Shown here in pieces: positions 46,648 through 56,056 of a stretch of 64,000 bases of DNA. The DNA comes from Neiella litorisoli. GTDB taxonomy: Bacteria; Pseudomonadota; Gammaproteobacteria; Enterobacterales; Neiellaceae. Numbering within the stretch: position 1 is the first letter of the stretch; each line of letters starts with the position of its first letter. Where the stretch lies: contig NZ_JACXAF010000010.1 of the NCBI RefSeq assembly GCF_014773395.1, positions 113,480 through 177,479 of the forward strand. Direction: 5' to 3'. The position numbers and the translations under genes are program-made. The notes below the pieces were generated by a model. The model made no database searches. It was not told the origin of the DNA and worked only from the letters and a program-made list of their open reading frames with translations.

Positions 46648-47088
46648 ATGTTCAAAAAAATTCTGGTGGCCTCATTGGCTGCATCAGCACTTCTCTCTGG
46701 TTGCTCTTCTACTGCCGACGGTGGCAGCGCTGCGGTAAAACCTCTAAGTGACTACTTCTTTGTCCGTGGTGACTTCAATGGTTGGAACGCCGATCCAAAA
46801 CATAAGGTTCAGCCCACTGATCAAGCCAGTGTCTACATGGCAACCATTCCGTTGTCTGCTGGTGACACGCTGGGCTTCAAATTTGCCGATGACCTATGGT
46901 CTTCTGGCGCAAACTGCGGCTTTAATAAGAGCGAAGATGAAACCATCGTGCTGGGCAAAGCTGTGCAGGTCAACTGCAATTCGTCTTACTCAAACTTCAA
47001 AATCGAAGTGAAGCAAACTGGCAATTACAACTTCTATATCGATGACTCGAAAAAGCCACGGGAGATTTGGGTTGAGCTGGCCAAATAG
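46648..47088 (+). CDS. Small lipoprotein with a glycogen-binding-like (AMPK/CBM48-type) domain
   Basis: The 146-aa protein has a lipoprotein signal (MFKKILVASLAASALLSGC, lipidated Cys19). The mature part contains YFFVRGDFNGWNADPKHKV, followed by LSAGDTLGFKFAD and YNFYIDDSKKP. The 'RGDFN.W' opening and the 'G.Y.F..D' ending are the pattern of isoamylase N-terminal/AMPK-beta carbohydrate-binding domains. Two Cys (GANCGF, VNCNSS) may form a disulfide. No enzyme domain is attached. It follows bioA on the same strand but has its own leader hairpin and terminator, so it is probably independent. The role is unknown; binding of a polysaccharide in the envelope is a guess. Confidence 0.75.
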   Translation: MFKKILVASLAASALLSGCSSTADGGSAAVKPLSDYFFVRGDFNGWNADPKHKVQPTDQASVYMATIPLSAGDTLGFKFADDLWSSGANCGFNKSEDETIVLGKAVQVNCNSSYSNFKIEVKQTGNYNFYIDDSKKPREIWVELAK

Positions 47089-47113
47089 CGCCATATTGCT
47101 CATTTGAATCATC

Positions 47114-47139
47114 AAGGTCGCCTCAAGGCGGCCTTTTTT
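47114..47139 (+). terminator. Terminator of the small lipoprotein gene
   Basis: AAGGTCGCC and GGCGGCCTT form a stem with one mismatch and a TCAA loop, followed by T6. Confidence 0.85.
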
Positions 47140-47295
47140 GTGGCACTAAAGGCCCATAAATATCGCCCCTTTGCTAGCACACAATTACCATTTTCTTACT
47201 GGTCAAAATGCAATCTTATGCATTCAAACGTTAATAGGATGTCACCGCCACTAGTCCTGTTGGCGGCCGCTGCGGAGACTGTGATCTCGCTCGTG

Positions 47296-47329
47296 CCTTA
47301 GATCTAGCTCAACTAAGGGTGTTTTTTTG
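47296..47329 (+). terminator. Orphan intrinsic terminator
   Basis: CCTTAG and CTAAGG pair around an 11-nt loop and are followed by GTG and seven T. It lies 157 bp after the terminator of the lipoprotein gene, with no ORF in between, and so may end a small RNA. Confidence 0.5.
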
Positions 47330-47377
47330 CTTGTTGTTTGGTTGAAAATCTGGTCTTGTACGCCACTCACTAAAAAA

Positions 47378-47391
47378 CGCATAAATATTCA
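47378..47391. promoter_or_regulatory. Possible ArgR box upstream of gltB
   Basis: CGCATAAATATTCA matches the ARG-box consensus TGNATWWWWATNCA at all but the first position. Only one box is visible, whereas ArgR usually binds pairs. ArgR control of gltBD is known in E. coli. Confidence 0.4.
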
Positions 47392-47627
47392 CATCTGCTT
47401 CGTTAAAGACGAGCATTAAAGTAAAAAATGTGCATAATATGCGGCTGAATTGAACGCGGCAGCTAGAAATAAACAATAAGCCGTGCTTTGAAATTGGATT
47501 TTATAAATATTCATTGATGTTGCTGGCAGAGCCTTCCTCATAAGCGATCGCGACCTTCAAGCATAATGAATTTTGGAAAGTAACTGCTCCGCGACTGTGC
47601 CGGAGCAAATAACAGACGGGAACCAAT

Positions 47628-50600
47628 ATGACCCAACATAACGTTTCATCTGACGGCCTTTATCGCCCGGATTTTGAACACGATGCTTGTGGCATCGGCT
47701 TTGTTGCCAACTTAAAGGGCCAAAAGTCCCACGACATTATTGAGAACGCCCTGACCATGCTGACCTGCATGGAGCACCGTGGCGGTACCGGTTATGACGT
47801 CCGCTCTGGTGACGGCGCTGGTATTTTGATTCAAATTCCACACGACTTCTTAGTCAAAGAAGTCGCCAAGCAAGGTATTAAACTGCCGGCATTTGGCGAT
47901 TACGGTGTGGGGATGATGTTCTTCCCGCAAGACGAGAAGATGGCTGCTCAGTGCCGCAACATCTTTGAAGACAGTGCTAAGAAGTTGGGTCTCGACGTTG
48001 CAGGCTATCGTCATGTGCCTGGTGACAACTCAGGCTTGGGTCAGGCGTCTAAAGAAACAGAGCCTCGTATCGAGCAGGCCATTCTGTTTAAGCCAAACGA
48101 ACTTAATCAAAAAGAATTCCAACGTAAGCTGTTTGTTCTGCGTAAATACACAGCTCACTTGATTAACTCGACCATCGCACGTGAAAAAGATGAGTTCTAC
48201 ATTGCCTCATTGTCGAACAAGACCGTGGTGTACAAAGGTCAGTTCACTACAGCACAAGTGCGCGAGTACTACTTAGATTTGCAAAACGACGAAGTGACAT
48301 CTGCTTTGGCGATGTTCCACTCGCGTTTCTCAACCAACACCTTCCCAGCTTGGCGCCGTGCCCAGCCGTTCCGCTTTATGTCGCACAACGGCGAAATCAA
48401 CACGGTCAAAGGTAACGTCAACTGGATGGCTGCGCGTGAAGCGCTGTTTGAATCAGTTGCCTTCTCGAAAGAAGAGTTGGCCATGCTGTATCCGGTTTGT
48501 AACCGTGACAACTCAGACTCAGCAAACCTCGACATGACCGTTGAGCTGTTGGTAATGAGCGGCCGTCCACTTGCTCAAGTGATGATGATGCTGGTGCCAG
48601 AAGCTTGGCAAACTCAAGAAAACATGGACGCCGTTAAGCGCGCCTTCTACGAGTACTACGCCTGCATTATGGAGCCATGGGATGGTCCGGCTTCGGTATC
48701 GTTCACCGATGGTGAAGTGATTGGTGCAACCCTTGACCGTAACGGTCTGCGTCCTTCGCGCTACTTAGTCACTAAAGACGACATGGTCGTCATGGGCTCA
48801 GAAACCGGCACCTTGTGTGTTGACCCTGCGTCTGTTGTCAAGAAAGGTCGCCTCCAGCCAGGTAAGATCTTCATCGCCGACTTAAAAGAAGGCCGCATCA
48901 TTGCTGATGATGAAGTGAAAGCCGACATCTGTTCACGCCAGCCTTACGGCGAGTGGCTCAAAGAAAACAAAGTGGTTCTGGATGAACTGCCAACGCCAAC
49001 CACCGTAGAGCAACAACCTGCGCTGTTACCATTGCGCATGCGTCAGAAAGCCGCGGGTTATACCCACGAAGATCTCAACGTGATCTTGGCGCAAATGGTG
49101 AGCACAGCAAAAGAACCTTTGGGTGCAATGGGTGCCGATAACCCACTGGCGGTTTTATCGGATCGTCCACAGCACTTATCAAACTACTTCAAGCAGTTGT
49201 TCGCCCAGGTGACTAACCCACCAATCGATCCGATTCGTGAAGAGATGGTGATGTCACTGCGTACTTACGTCGGTGCCAACAAAAACCTGCTCTCTGAAAC
49301 ACCTGAGCACTGCCACAAGATTGAAATCAAGCAGCCGGTTCTGTCGAACGAACAGCTGATGAAGCTCAAGCATGTTGACCACAACCACATGCAAGCGAAA
49401 ACCCTCGATGCGCTGTTTAACGCTTCTGGTGAAGCGGGCGAAATGGAAAAAGCACTCGATAAGCTTTGCCGTTATGCCAAAGATGCCGTCAACGATGGTT
49501 ACAGCATTTTGATTTTGAGTGACCGCAATGCCAACACTGACCACGCTGCGATTCCATCGCTGTTGGCCACGGCAGCCGTTCACCACTACCTGATCAAAAA
49601 CGGCCTGCGCGCCAAAGCCGACCTTGTTGTCGAAGCGGCAGATGTGCGTGAGACTCACCACTTCGCAACGCTGATTGGTTACGGTGCTTCTGCCGTTAAC
49701 CCATACCTAGCCATCGAAACTTTGAATGAAATGCGCAACGAAGGTGTCGTTGACCCAGAGCTGAGCGATTCTCAGGTACTGGCTAAGTACACCAAAGCCG
49801 TTGGCTCGGGCCTGCTGAAAATCTTCTCGAAGATGGGTATTTCTACGCTGCAGTCTTACCAAGGTGCGCAAATCTTCGAAGCGTTGGGCGTCAACGAAAA
49901 AGTTATCAAGCAATACTTCACCGGCACCGTTACCCGTATTCAAGGTGTTGGTCTGGATGAAATTGCAGCTGAAGCACTGAAGACTCACCGTGAAGGCTAC
50001 CCTGCGAAAAACCGTATTGCCATTGACGATGTGCTGGCAACCGGCGGTGAATACGCATGGCGTCACGATGGTGAGCGTCACCTCTTCAACCCAACCACTA
50101 TTCGTTTGTTGCAACACTCAACTGCCGACAATAACTACGAGCAGTTCAAAGAGTACGCTAAAGAAGTTGATGATCAGTCTTCAGAAGCGTTCACCTTGCG
50201 TGGCTTGCTGAACATTAAGTCGGATCGTCCATCAATCGACATCAGCGAAGTAGAGCCAGCAGAGAACATCTTTAAGCGCTTTGCAACGGGTGCCATGTCA
50301 TTTGGTTCGATTTCTTGGGAAGCTCACACCACCCTAGCAATCGCCATGAACCGCATCGGCGCTAAGTCCAACTCAGGTGAAGGCGGTGAAGATCCAATCC
50401 GCTTTAAGCCAATGGACAACGGCGACAGCATGAAGTCGCGCATTAAGCAGGTTGCATCAGGTCGCTTCGGGGTGACTTCACACTACCTAGCCAATGCTGA
50501 CGAAATCCAAATTAAGATGGCGCAGGGCGCGAAGCCTGGTGAAGGTGGTCAGCTGCCGGGTCACAAAGTTGATGCTTGGATTGGCCGTACCCGTGGTTCA

Positions 50601-52226
50601 ACCCCGGGTGTTGGTTTGATTTCACCACCACCGCACCACGATATTTACTCGATCGAAGATTTGGCTCAGCTAATCTACGATCTGAAAAACGCCAACCGCG
50701 ATGCTCGTATCAACGTTAAGTTGGTGTCAGAAGCTGGCGTTGGCACCATTGCTGCCGGTGTTTGTAAAGGGTATGCCGATGTCGTCCTGATTGCCGGTTA
50801 TGACGGTGGTACAGGCGCATCACCATTAAGCTCAATCAAACATGCAGGTCTGCCATGGGAGCTGGGTCTGGCAGAAACTCACCAGACACTGGTTAAAAAC
50901 CGTCTGCGTAGCCGTATTACGGTTCAGGCCGATGGCCAGATGAAGACCCCACGCGACCTTGCTGTTGCTACCCTGCTGGGTGCCGAGGAATGGGGTATCG
51001 CGACCGCAGCATTGATTGTTGAAGGTTGTACCATGATGCGTAAGTGTCACTTGAACACTTGCCCAGTTGGTATTGCCACCCAGAACAAAGAGCTGCGTGA
51101 GCGTTACAAAGGTAAAGTTGAGCACGTGGTGAACTTCTTCACCATGATGGTTCAAGGCCTGCGTGAAATCATGGCAGAACTTGGCTTCAAGACCATTGAC
51201 GAAATGGTAGGTCAAACTCAGTGTCTGGATATTCGTAAAGACGTTGAACACTGGAAATTCAAGCACGTTGACTTGAAACCACTGCTGCACAAAGAAGAAG
51301 CTGCCGAAGGCGAGACGCTCTACAACAGCGTTGAGCAGAAGCACCTGATCCACGACATCGTTGACCGTAAACTCATCGAGCAAGCACAAGCCGCACTGGA
51401 AAATGGCGAGCGTGTTGAGATTGAAATGCCAATCATCAACACCGACCGCTCCGTGGGTACCATGATTTCTAACGAAGTCAGCAAGAAATACGGCGCCGAA
51501 GGTCTGCCTTACGACACCATCAGCGTGAAATTCAACGGCTCTGCCGGCCAAAGTTTTGGTACTTTCGCCGCTAAGGGTGTGCGTTTTGAACTTGAGGGCG
51601 ATGCCAATGACTACTTCGGTAAGGGCTTATCGGGCGCGGAGTTGGTGGTATACCCGCCAAAAGTCTCGCCATTCGAGCCACGCAAAAACATCCTGATCGG
51701 TAACGTTGCCTTCTTCGGCGGCACTTCAGGTGAAGCCTTCATCCGCGGTATTGCCGGTGAGCGTTTCTGTGTGCGTAACTCAGGCGTTACTGCTGTTGTT
51801 GAAGGGGTTGGTGACCACGGTTGTGAATACATGACTGGCGGTAAAGCCATCATCTTGGGTGAAACCGGCCGTAACTTCGCTGCTGGTATGAGTGGCGGTG
51901 AAGCGTATGTTCTAGATGTGAACGGCGACTTCGCTAGCAAGTGCAACATGGAAATGGTGCAGCTTGAGAAACTCGAAGACGCAGACGACATTGCCAGCCT
52001 CAAAGCGCTGATTGAGAAGCACCAACAGCACACTGATTCCGACGTTGCCGCTGAGCTATTGGCTGATTGGGACGCCGCTATCGCTAAATTCGTTAAAGTC
52101 ATGCCGGTTGATTACAAGCAGATGCAAGAGTACATGAAGCAAGCTCGCGCAACTGGCAAGTATGAAACTGACAATGACATCGCCGCTGCTGCATTTGATA
52201 TGCACATGGCTAATTTAGCGAAGTAA
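47628..52226 (+). CDS. gltB: Glutamate synthase (NADPH), large subunit
   Basis: The 1532-aa protein makes glutamate from glutamine and 2-oxoglutarate. The class II amidotransferase domain starts at the nucleophile Cys21 (DACGIGFV), implying cleavage of a 20-residue propeptide. Next are the central domain and the FMN/FeS synthase domain ([35 protein letters not shown]). The 3Fe-4S cysteines lie in [17 protein letters not shown] (C-x5-C-x4-C). The C-terminal GXGXG beta helix (GMSGGEAYV) completes the usual order. The leader contains a hairpin, and the ATG has GGGAA upstream. gltD follows after 13 bp. Confidence 0.98.
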   Translation: MTQHNVSSDGLYRPDFEHDACGIGFVANLKGQKSHDIIENALTMLTCMEHRGGTGYDVRSGDGAGILIQIPHDFLVKEVAKQGIKLPAFGDYGVGMMFFPQDEKMAAQCRNIFEDSAKKLGLDVAGYRHVPGDNSGLGQASKETEPRIEQAILFKPNELNQKEFQRKLFVLRKYTAHLINSTIAREKDEFYIASLSNKTVVYKGQFTTAQVREYYLDLQNDEVTSALAMFHSRFSTNTFPAWRRAQPFRFMSHNGEINTVKGNVNWMAAREALFESVAFSKEELAMLYPVCNRDNSDSANLDMTVELLVMSGRPLAQVMMMLVPEAWQTQENMDAVKRAFYEYYACIMEPWDGPASVSFTDGEVIGATLDRNGLRPSRYLVTKDDMVVMGSETGTLCVDPASVVKKGRLQPGKIFIADLKEGRIIADDEVKADICSRQPYGEWLKENKVVLDELPTPTTVEQQPALLPLRMRQKAAGYTHEDLNVILAQMVSTAKEPLGAMGADNPLAVLSDRPQHLSNYFKQLFAQVTNPPIDPIREEMVMSLRTYVGANKNLLSETPEHCHKIEIKQPVLSNEQLMKLKHVDHNHMQAKTLDALFNASGEAGEMEKALDKLCRYAKDAVNDGYSILILSDRNANTDHAAIPSLLATAAVHHYLIKNGLRAKADLVVEAADVRETHHFATLIGYGASAVNPYLAIETLNEMRNEGVVDPELSDSQVLAKYTKAVGSGLLKIFSKMGISTLQSYQGAQIFEALGVNEKVIKQYFTGTVTRIQGVGLDEIAAEALKTHREGYPAKNRIAIDDVLATGGEYAWRHDGERHLFNPTTIRLLQHSTADNNYEQFKEYAKEVDDQSSEAFTLRGLLNIKSDRPSIDISEVEPAENIFKRFATGAMSFGSISWEAHTTLAIAMNRIGAKSNSGEGGEDPIRFKPMDNGDSMKSRIKQVASGRFGVTSHYLANADEIQIKMAQGAKPGEGGQLPGHKVDAWIGRTRGSTPGVGLISPPPHHDIYSIEDLAQLIYDLKNANRDARINVKLVSEAGVGTIAAGVCKGYADVVLIAGYDGGTGASPLSSIKHAGLPWELGLAETHQTLVKNRLRSRITVQADGQMKTPRDLAVATLLGAEEWGIATAALIVEGCTMMRKCHLNTCPVGIATQNKELRERYKGKVEHVVNFFTMMVQGLREIMAELGFKTIDEMVGQTQCLDIRKDVEHWKFKHVDLKPLLHKEEAAEGETLYNSVEQKHLIHDIVDRKLIEQAQAALENGERVEIEMPIINTDRSVGTMISNEVSKKYGAEGLPYDTISVKFNGSAGQSFGTFAAKGVRFELEGDANDYFGKGLSGAELVVYPPKVSPFEPRKNILIGNVAFFGGTSGEAFIRGIAGERFCVRNSGVTAVVEGVGDHGCEYMTGGKAIILGETGRNFAAGMSGGEAYVLDVNGDFASKCNMEMVQLEKLEDADDIASLKALIEKHQQHTDSDVAAELLADWDAAIAKFVKVMPVDYKQMQEYMKQARATGKYETDNDIAAAAFDMHMANLAK

Positions 52227-52239
52227 GGAGGAGCGAATA

Positions 52240-53727
52240 ATGGGTAATCCAACTGGATTTTTGAAAGTAGACCGCGCTCTGCCTGCAGATCGCGATCCAG
52301 CTGCACGTTTGATTGACTGGTGTGAAGTACACGAGCACATGCTCGAAGACGACATCAAGCAGCAAGCCTCACGTTGCATGGACTGTGGTGTTCCTTTCTG
52401 TCAAAGCGGTAATAGCCGCTTTGCGCCAAAGGTTGCCGGTTGTCCAGTGAACAACCTGATCCCTGAGTGGAACGACTTGATTTACAATGGCCGCTGGAAA
52501 GAAGCGATCCAACGCCTACACAAGACTAATAACTTCCCAGAGTTTACCGGCCGTGTGTGCCCTGCTCCATGTGAAGGCTCTTGTGTACTGGGTATCAATG
52601 CGCCACCGGTGACCATTAAGCATCACGAATACGCCATTATCGAGCGCGCATTTGAAGAAGGCTGGGTTGTTGCCGAGCCGCCAGCAGCACGTACTGGTAA
52701 GAAAATTGCCATTGTCGGCTCTGGCCCTGCCGGTTTGGCCGCTGCAGCTCAGCTGAACAAAGCCGGTCACCTAGTCACCGTTTATGAGCGTGCCGACCGT
52801 ATCGGTGGCTTGTTGATGTACGGCATTCCAAACATGAAGTTGGAAAAGCACATCATCGATCGTCGCATCGATATTCTGAAAGAAGAAGGCATTACCTTCG
52901 TTACCAACACTGAAATTGGCAAAGACATTCCAGCCAAGCAGTTGCAAGACGAGTTTGATGCTGTGGTTCTCGCCACTGGTGCCACTAAACCACGTGACTT
53001 ACCAGTCGAAGGCCGCGAGTTGAACGGCGTTCACTTTGCCATGGAATTCCTTGGCAAGAACACCAAGTCATTGCTCGACTCTCAGCACAAAGATGGTGAA
53101 TTCATTAACGCCGAAGGCAAGAATGTTGTGATTATCGGTGGTGGTGATACGGGTACAGACTGTGTTGGTACCTCATTGCGTCACAAGTGTAAGCATGTGG
53201 TGCAGCTAGAAATCATGCCGAAGCCGGTTGATGAGCGTGCCGCCAACAACCCTTGGCCAGAATGGCCGAAGACACTGTTGGTTGATTACGGTCAATCAGA
53301 AGCCATTGCCATCCAAGGCGATGATCCACGTCATTACCAAGTGATGACCAAGAAGATTGAAGGCGATGAAAACGGCAACGTCAAAGCTGTTCACACCGTT
53401 GATATCACTTGGGGCACCAACGATGCTGGCCAATTCGTGCCGCAAGAAGTTGCAGGTAGCGAGAAGGTTCTGGAAGCTGATTTAGTCTTCCTGGCAATGG
53501 GCTTTACTGGCCCTGAAGCAGAGATCCTAGAACAACTGAGCGTTGAACAAGACGGCCGCAGCAATGCCAAAGCCGAATACAACAAATTCAACACCAATGT
53601 TGAAGGCGTATTCGCTTGTGGTGACGCCCGCCGCGGTCAGAGCCTGATTGTTTGGGCCATCGACGAAGGCCGCCGCGCCGCACGCGAAGTGGATGCGTTT
53701 TTGATGGGTGAAAGCTACTTGCCTTAG
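52240..53727 (+). CDS. gltD: Glutamate synthase (NADPH), small subunit
   Basis: The 495-aa subunit passes electrons from NADPH through FAD and two 4Fe-4S clusters to GltB. N-terminal cluster cysteines are in CMDCGVPFC and CPAPCEGSC. The FAD-binding motif is [12 protein letters not shown], the NADPH site is [15 protein letters not shown], and the C-terminal FAD motif is [18 protein letters not shown]. The GGAGGAGC ribosome site sits in the 13-bp gap after gltB. Confidence 0.98.
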   Translation: MGNPTGFLKVDRALPADRDPAARLIDWCEVHEHMLEDDIKQQASRCMDCGVPFCQSGNSRFAPKVAGCPVNNLIPEWNDLIYNGRWKEAIQRLHKTNNFPEFTGRVCPAPCEGSCVLGINAPPVTIKHHEYAIIERAFEEGWVVAEPPAARTGKKIAIVGSGPAGLAAAAQLNKAGHLVTVYERADRIGGLLMYGIPNMKLEKHIIDRRIDILKEEGITFVTNTEIGKDIPAKQLQDEFDAVVLATGATKPRDLPVEGRELNGVHFAMEFLGKNTKSLLDSQHKDGEFINAEGKNVVIIGGGDTGTDCVGTSLRHKCKHVVQLEIMPKPVDERAANNPWPEWPKTLLVDYGQSEAIAIQGDDPRHYQVMTKKIEGDENGNVKAVHTVDITWGTNDAGQFVPQEVAGSEKVLEADLVFLAMGFTGPEAEILEQLSVEQDGRSNAKAEYNKFNTNVEGVFACGDARRGQSLIVWAIDEGRRAAREVDAFLMGESYLP

Positions 53728-53756
53728 TGGCAAATTGCTTTCATAAGCATTGAAAT

Positions 53757-53784
53757 AAAAAACCGCTCGAAAGAGCGGTTTTTT
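53757..53784. terminator. gltBD terminator (bidirectional)
   Basis: AAAAAACCGCTC and GAGCGGTTTTTT form a 12-bp stem with a GAAA tetraloop, between convergent genes. Confidence 0.92.
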
Positions 53785-53819
53785 ATTTCGCCGACAAAAG
53801 TTGAGTTCTAGGCCAAGAA

Positions 53820-54212
53820 CTATTCAGGTAGCGGCGACTCAACTGGCAATTGCTTGGTTATGTGCTCATCGCCAATGTGCTGCGTGATGCTTGTTAAATC
53901 GTCCGATATAACGTAGCTCTCTTGCGCTTGTAACGTATCTTCGCCAGACCCCAGCAATATCGGCTGCGACGGAATGACGATAAATCCTCGCGGGTCTTTT
54001 CTGACCGAAACAATCGCTCTGTCCTTTAGTCCGTCAAAAGCTTTTCGCGTCAAATCAACGATAGCTTGCGCTCTTTGTACACTCATTCCGTGGTGTGACA
54101 AGCCAGTCGAAGAAGGGTTGAGTGCCACCAATTGGTTATCATTGGCCGATGCGCAAACTGCTGTCGTTAAAGCTAGGCTAGCCATCAAAATGGCCGAAAT
54201 GGTTTTCATCAT
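53820..54212 (-). CDS. Small secreted protein of unknown function
   Basis: The 130-aa protein has a signal peptide (MMKTISAILMASLALTTAVCASAND). The mature part, for example VQRAQAIVDLTRKAFDGLKDRAIVSVR, PRGFIVIPSQPILLG and YVISDDLTSITQHIG, matches nothing I recognise. AAGGA lies 9 nt before the chosen ATG pair. It is convergent with gltBD and monocistronic. It may be an accessory envelope protein, but nothing in the sequence says which. Confidence 0.7.
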   Translation of the reverse strand: MMKTISAILMASLALTTAVCASANDNQLVALNPSSTGLSHHGMSVQRAQAIVDLTRKAFDGLKDRAIVSVRKDPRGFIVIPSQPILLGSGEDTLQAQESYVISDDLTSITQHIGDEHITKQLPVESPLPE

Positions 54213-54372
54213 AAAACATCCTTGTGTTGTATCCATGGAGAGAACAGATTGTCAATAAAGCCATATGGCTTGGTTGACATTATAAACGGTGACTTCGAGC
54301 AAGCGTCAAGCTAACCTACCCCAATCTAATTTGGGCAAAAGCCTAATGCCCCTTCGGACCGTATTGATCATC

Positions 54373-54858
54373 ATGAAAACAACCATCGTCACATCAGCCG
54401 CATTAGCGCTTGCCCTCATCCTTACTGCGTGTAGCAAACCAGTCTCAGAAGAAGAAATTGAAGGCAACTTGAAAGTCTCAGAGCGCTGGCTTGCGACCAA
54501 CCAGCAGCAACCCGATGTTCAGATCACACAACACGGCTTGCAATACAAAGTCCTTAAATCAACAACCGGTTGCGCCATTGATGCCAATAAGCCAGTGACG
54601 GTGCATTACGAAGGTCGTTTATCGGTCGATAATCAGGTATTCGACAGCAGCTATTTACGCGATGCACCGTCGACCTTTTCTCTCGGTGGCGTGATCAAAG
54701 GCTGGCAGATTGGCGTGCCGATGATGAAACTCGGTGAAAAGTGGGAATTTTATATTCCGCCCAATCTGGCCTATGGCACCAAAGGTAGCGGGCGCGTAAT
54801 CGGCCCCAATATGGCCCTGACATTTACCATTGAGCTAATTGAAGCGACCTGTTTGTGA
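54373..54858 (+). CDS. FKBP-type peptidyl-prolyl isomerase lipoprotein
   Basis: The 161-aa protein has a lipoprotein signal (LILTAC, lipidated Cys20) and a single FKBP domain from about residue 65. KPVTVHYEGRLSVDNQVFDSSY, GVIKGWQIGVPMMKLGEKWEFYIPPNLAYG and NMALTFTIELI are the classical FKBP landmarks, including the active-site Tyr, Phe-Asp and Trp positions. It resembles FklB/FkpA-type folding helpers but lacks their long dimerisation domain. It probably acts on envelope proteins from the membrane surface. Upstream in-frame starts are not favoured because they would bury the signal. Confidence 0.88.
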   Translation: MKTTIVTSAALALALILTACSKPVSEEEIEGNLKVSERWLATNQQQPDVQITQHGLQYKVLKSTTGCAIDANKPVTVHYEGRLSVDNQVFDSSYLRDAPSTFSLGGVIKGWQIGVPMMKLGEKWEFYIPPNLAYGTKGSGRVIGPNMALTFTIELIEATCL

Positions 54859-55020
54859 TCAACAGGCTCTAGTCGGCTCTTTCGGATACCGCAAAAGTAC
54901 GATAAGCAACGCACTTTTTACGAAATTATTGCCGCTCGAAATCAAAGGCTTGGAGCATTTCTGAACCAGCAGCTAAGCTACATCGTAATGCAACAAAACT
55001 AACGGCTCTAGGTTGTTATC

Positions 55021-56007
55021 GTGAATATCATTCGCTGCTGTCTGGCTATGCTGCTCGGATTGTTCATCAAACCATTGATGGCGGCGAATGTGTTATTGAT
55101 CGCCAGCTACGATGCCGATAACGAGTGGAGCAACCAATGCATCGCTGGTATCGAATCAACCATCGCCGATCAGCATCAGCTCAAGACCATCTACCTCAAC
55201 ACCAAACGACTACCGCGATCTGAGCATCAAGATGCAGCTGAGCGAGCGTGGCAAACGTTTTTACAAACCAAACCTGATCTGGTGTTACTTGGCGATGATA
55301 ACGCAGTGGGATTGTTAGCAAAGCGCATCGCCGCAACCAATACGCCGATGGTGCTTTACGGCGTCAATGACAATCCCCGAATGTACTTTGATGACGCGCT
55401 ACTACCAGACAATGTCGCGGTCGTTTTGGAGCGACGCCTGTTCACTCCAGTTGCCCGCCTCATTCACCAAATGGTGCCTCTTAAACACCATCGAATCTTG
55501 GTTCTGTTTGACCAAAGCACAACATCAGCCGCTTTTATTGGCAACACCTTGCGCGGCAAAACCCGTTTGCGCTTAGGATCGATTCAAGCCGAGGTGCTGC
55601 CGATTACCCATTATCAGCAATGGCAGCAAGAAATAATCAATGCACCAAAGGAATATGACGCAATCGTCATGGAGCACTGGTACACCCTCAGAGATCAAGT
55701 CACAGGCGACATTGTGCCAGACGATGAATTATTAGATTGGAGTGGGCAGCACAGTCAGTTGCCCCTTTTCAGCTCGGTGCCCTCTTCTGTCGGCCCCAAG
55801 CGAGCGGTTGCTGCAATCACTCTATCTGGAGAGCTACACGGCCAAGTTGCAGCGCAGGCCGTGCTCGACATACTCGCCAATAGGCCGGTCGAGCAATTGC
55901 AAGCGACCGAAACCAACACCTACTATTTCAGCAAACAGGGCCTAGCACGATTTGGCCTGACCGTACCGGATAACATTGCGCAGCAAGCCATTTTCAACAG
56001 CCCTTAA
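55021..56007 (+). CDS. Solitary periplasmic substrate-binding protein (ABC_sub_bind type)
   Basis: The 328-aa protein starts at GTG with a signal peptide (MNIIRCCLAMLLGLFIKPLMAANV). NVLLIASYDADNEWSNQCIAGIE, KPDLVLLGDDNAVGLLAKRIAAT, MVLYGVNDNP and LYFSKQGLARFGLTVPD-like ends match the two-lobed PF04392-type binding proteins. No permease or ATPase gene is adjacent, so it may serve a distant transporter or act as the sensing subunit of a signalling protein. The ligand is unknown. The first-base GTG start is supported by the signal peptide directly after it. Confidence 0.8.
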   Translation: MNIIRCCLAMLLGLFIKPLMAANVLLIASYDADNEWSNQCIAGIESTIADQHQLKTIYLNTKRLPRSEHQDAAERAWQTFLQTKPDLVLLGDDNAVGLLAKRIAATNTPMVLYGVNDNPRMYFDDALLPDNVAVVLERRLFTPVARLIHQMVPLKHHRILVLFDQSTTSAAFIGNTLRGKTRLRLGSIQAEVLPITHYQQWQQEIINAPKEYDAIVMEHWYTLRDQVTGDIVPDDELLDWSGQHSQLPLFSSVPSSVGPKRAVAAITLSGELHGQVAAQAVLDILANRPVEQLQATETNTYYFSKQGLARFGLTVPDNIAQQAIFNSP

Positions 56008-56011
56008 TTAG

Positions 56012-56039
56012 AGCCCAGCCTAATGCTCAAGCTGGGCTT
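56012..56039. terminator. Terminator between the binding-protein gene and the OPT gene
   Basis: AGCCCAGC and GCTGGGCT form an 8-bp stem with a 12-nt loop between convergent genes. The T-run is weak. Confidence 0.55.
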
Positions 56040-56056
56040 ATGGTTTTGGGGCTTTG

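Larger units (their letters stand above)
47140..47627 (+). other. Upstream region and leader of gltBD
   Basis: No gene is supported in these 488 bp. They contain an orphan terminator-like hairpin (47296-47329), an ARG-box-like site (47378-47391), an 11-nt palindrome GCATAATATGC (47432-47442) that could include a -10, and a hairpin TGCTCCG / CGGAGCA (47585-47607) just before the gltB ribosome site. I could not place the gltB promoter firmly. Confidence 0.5.
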
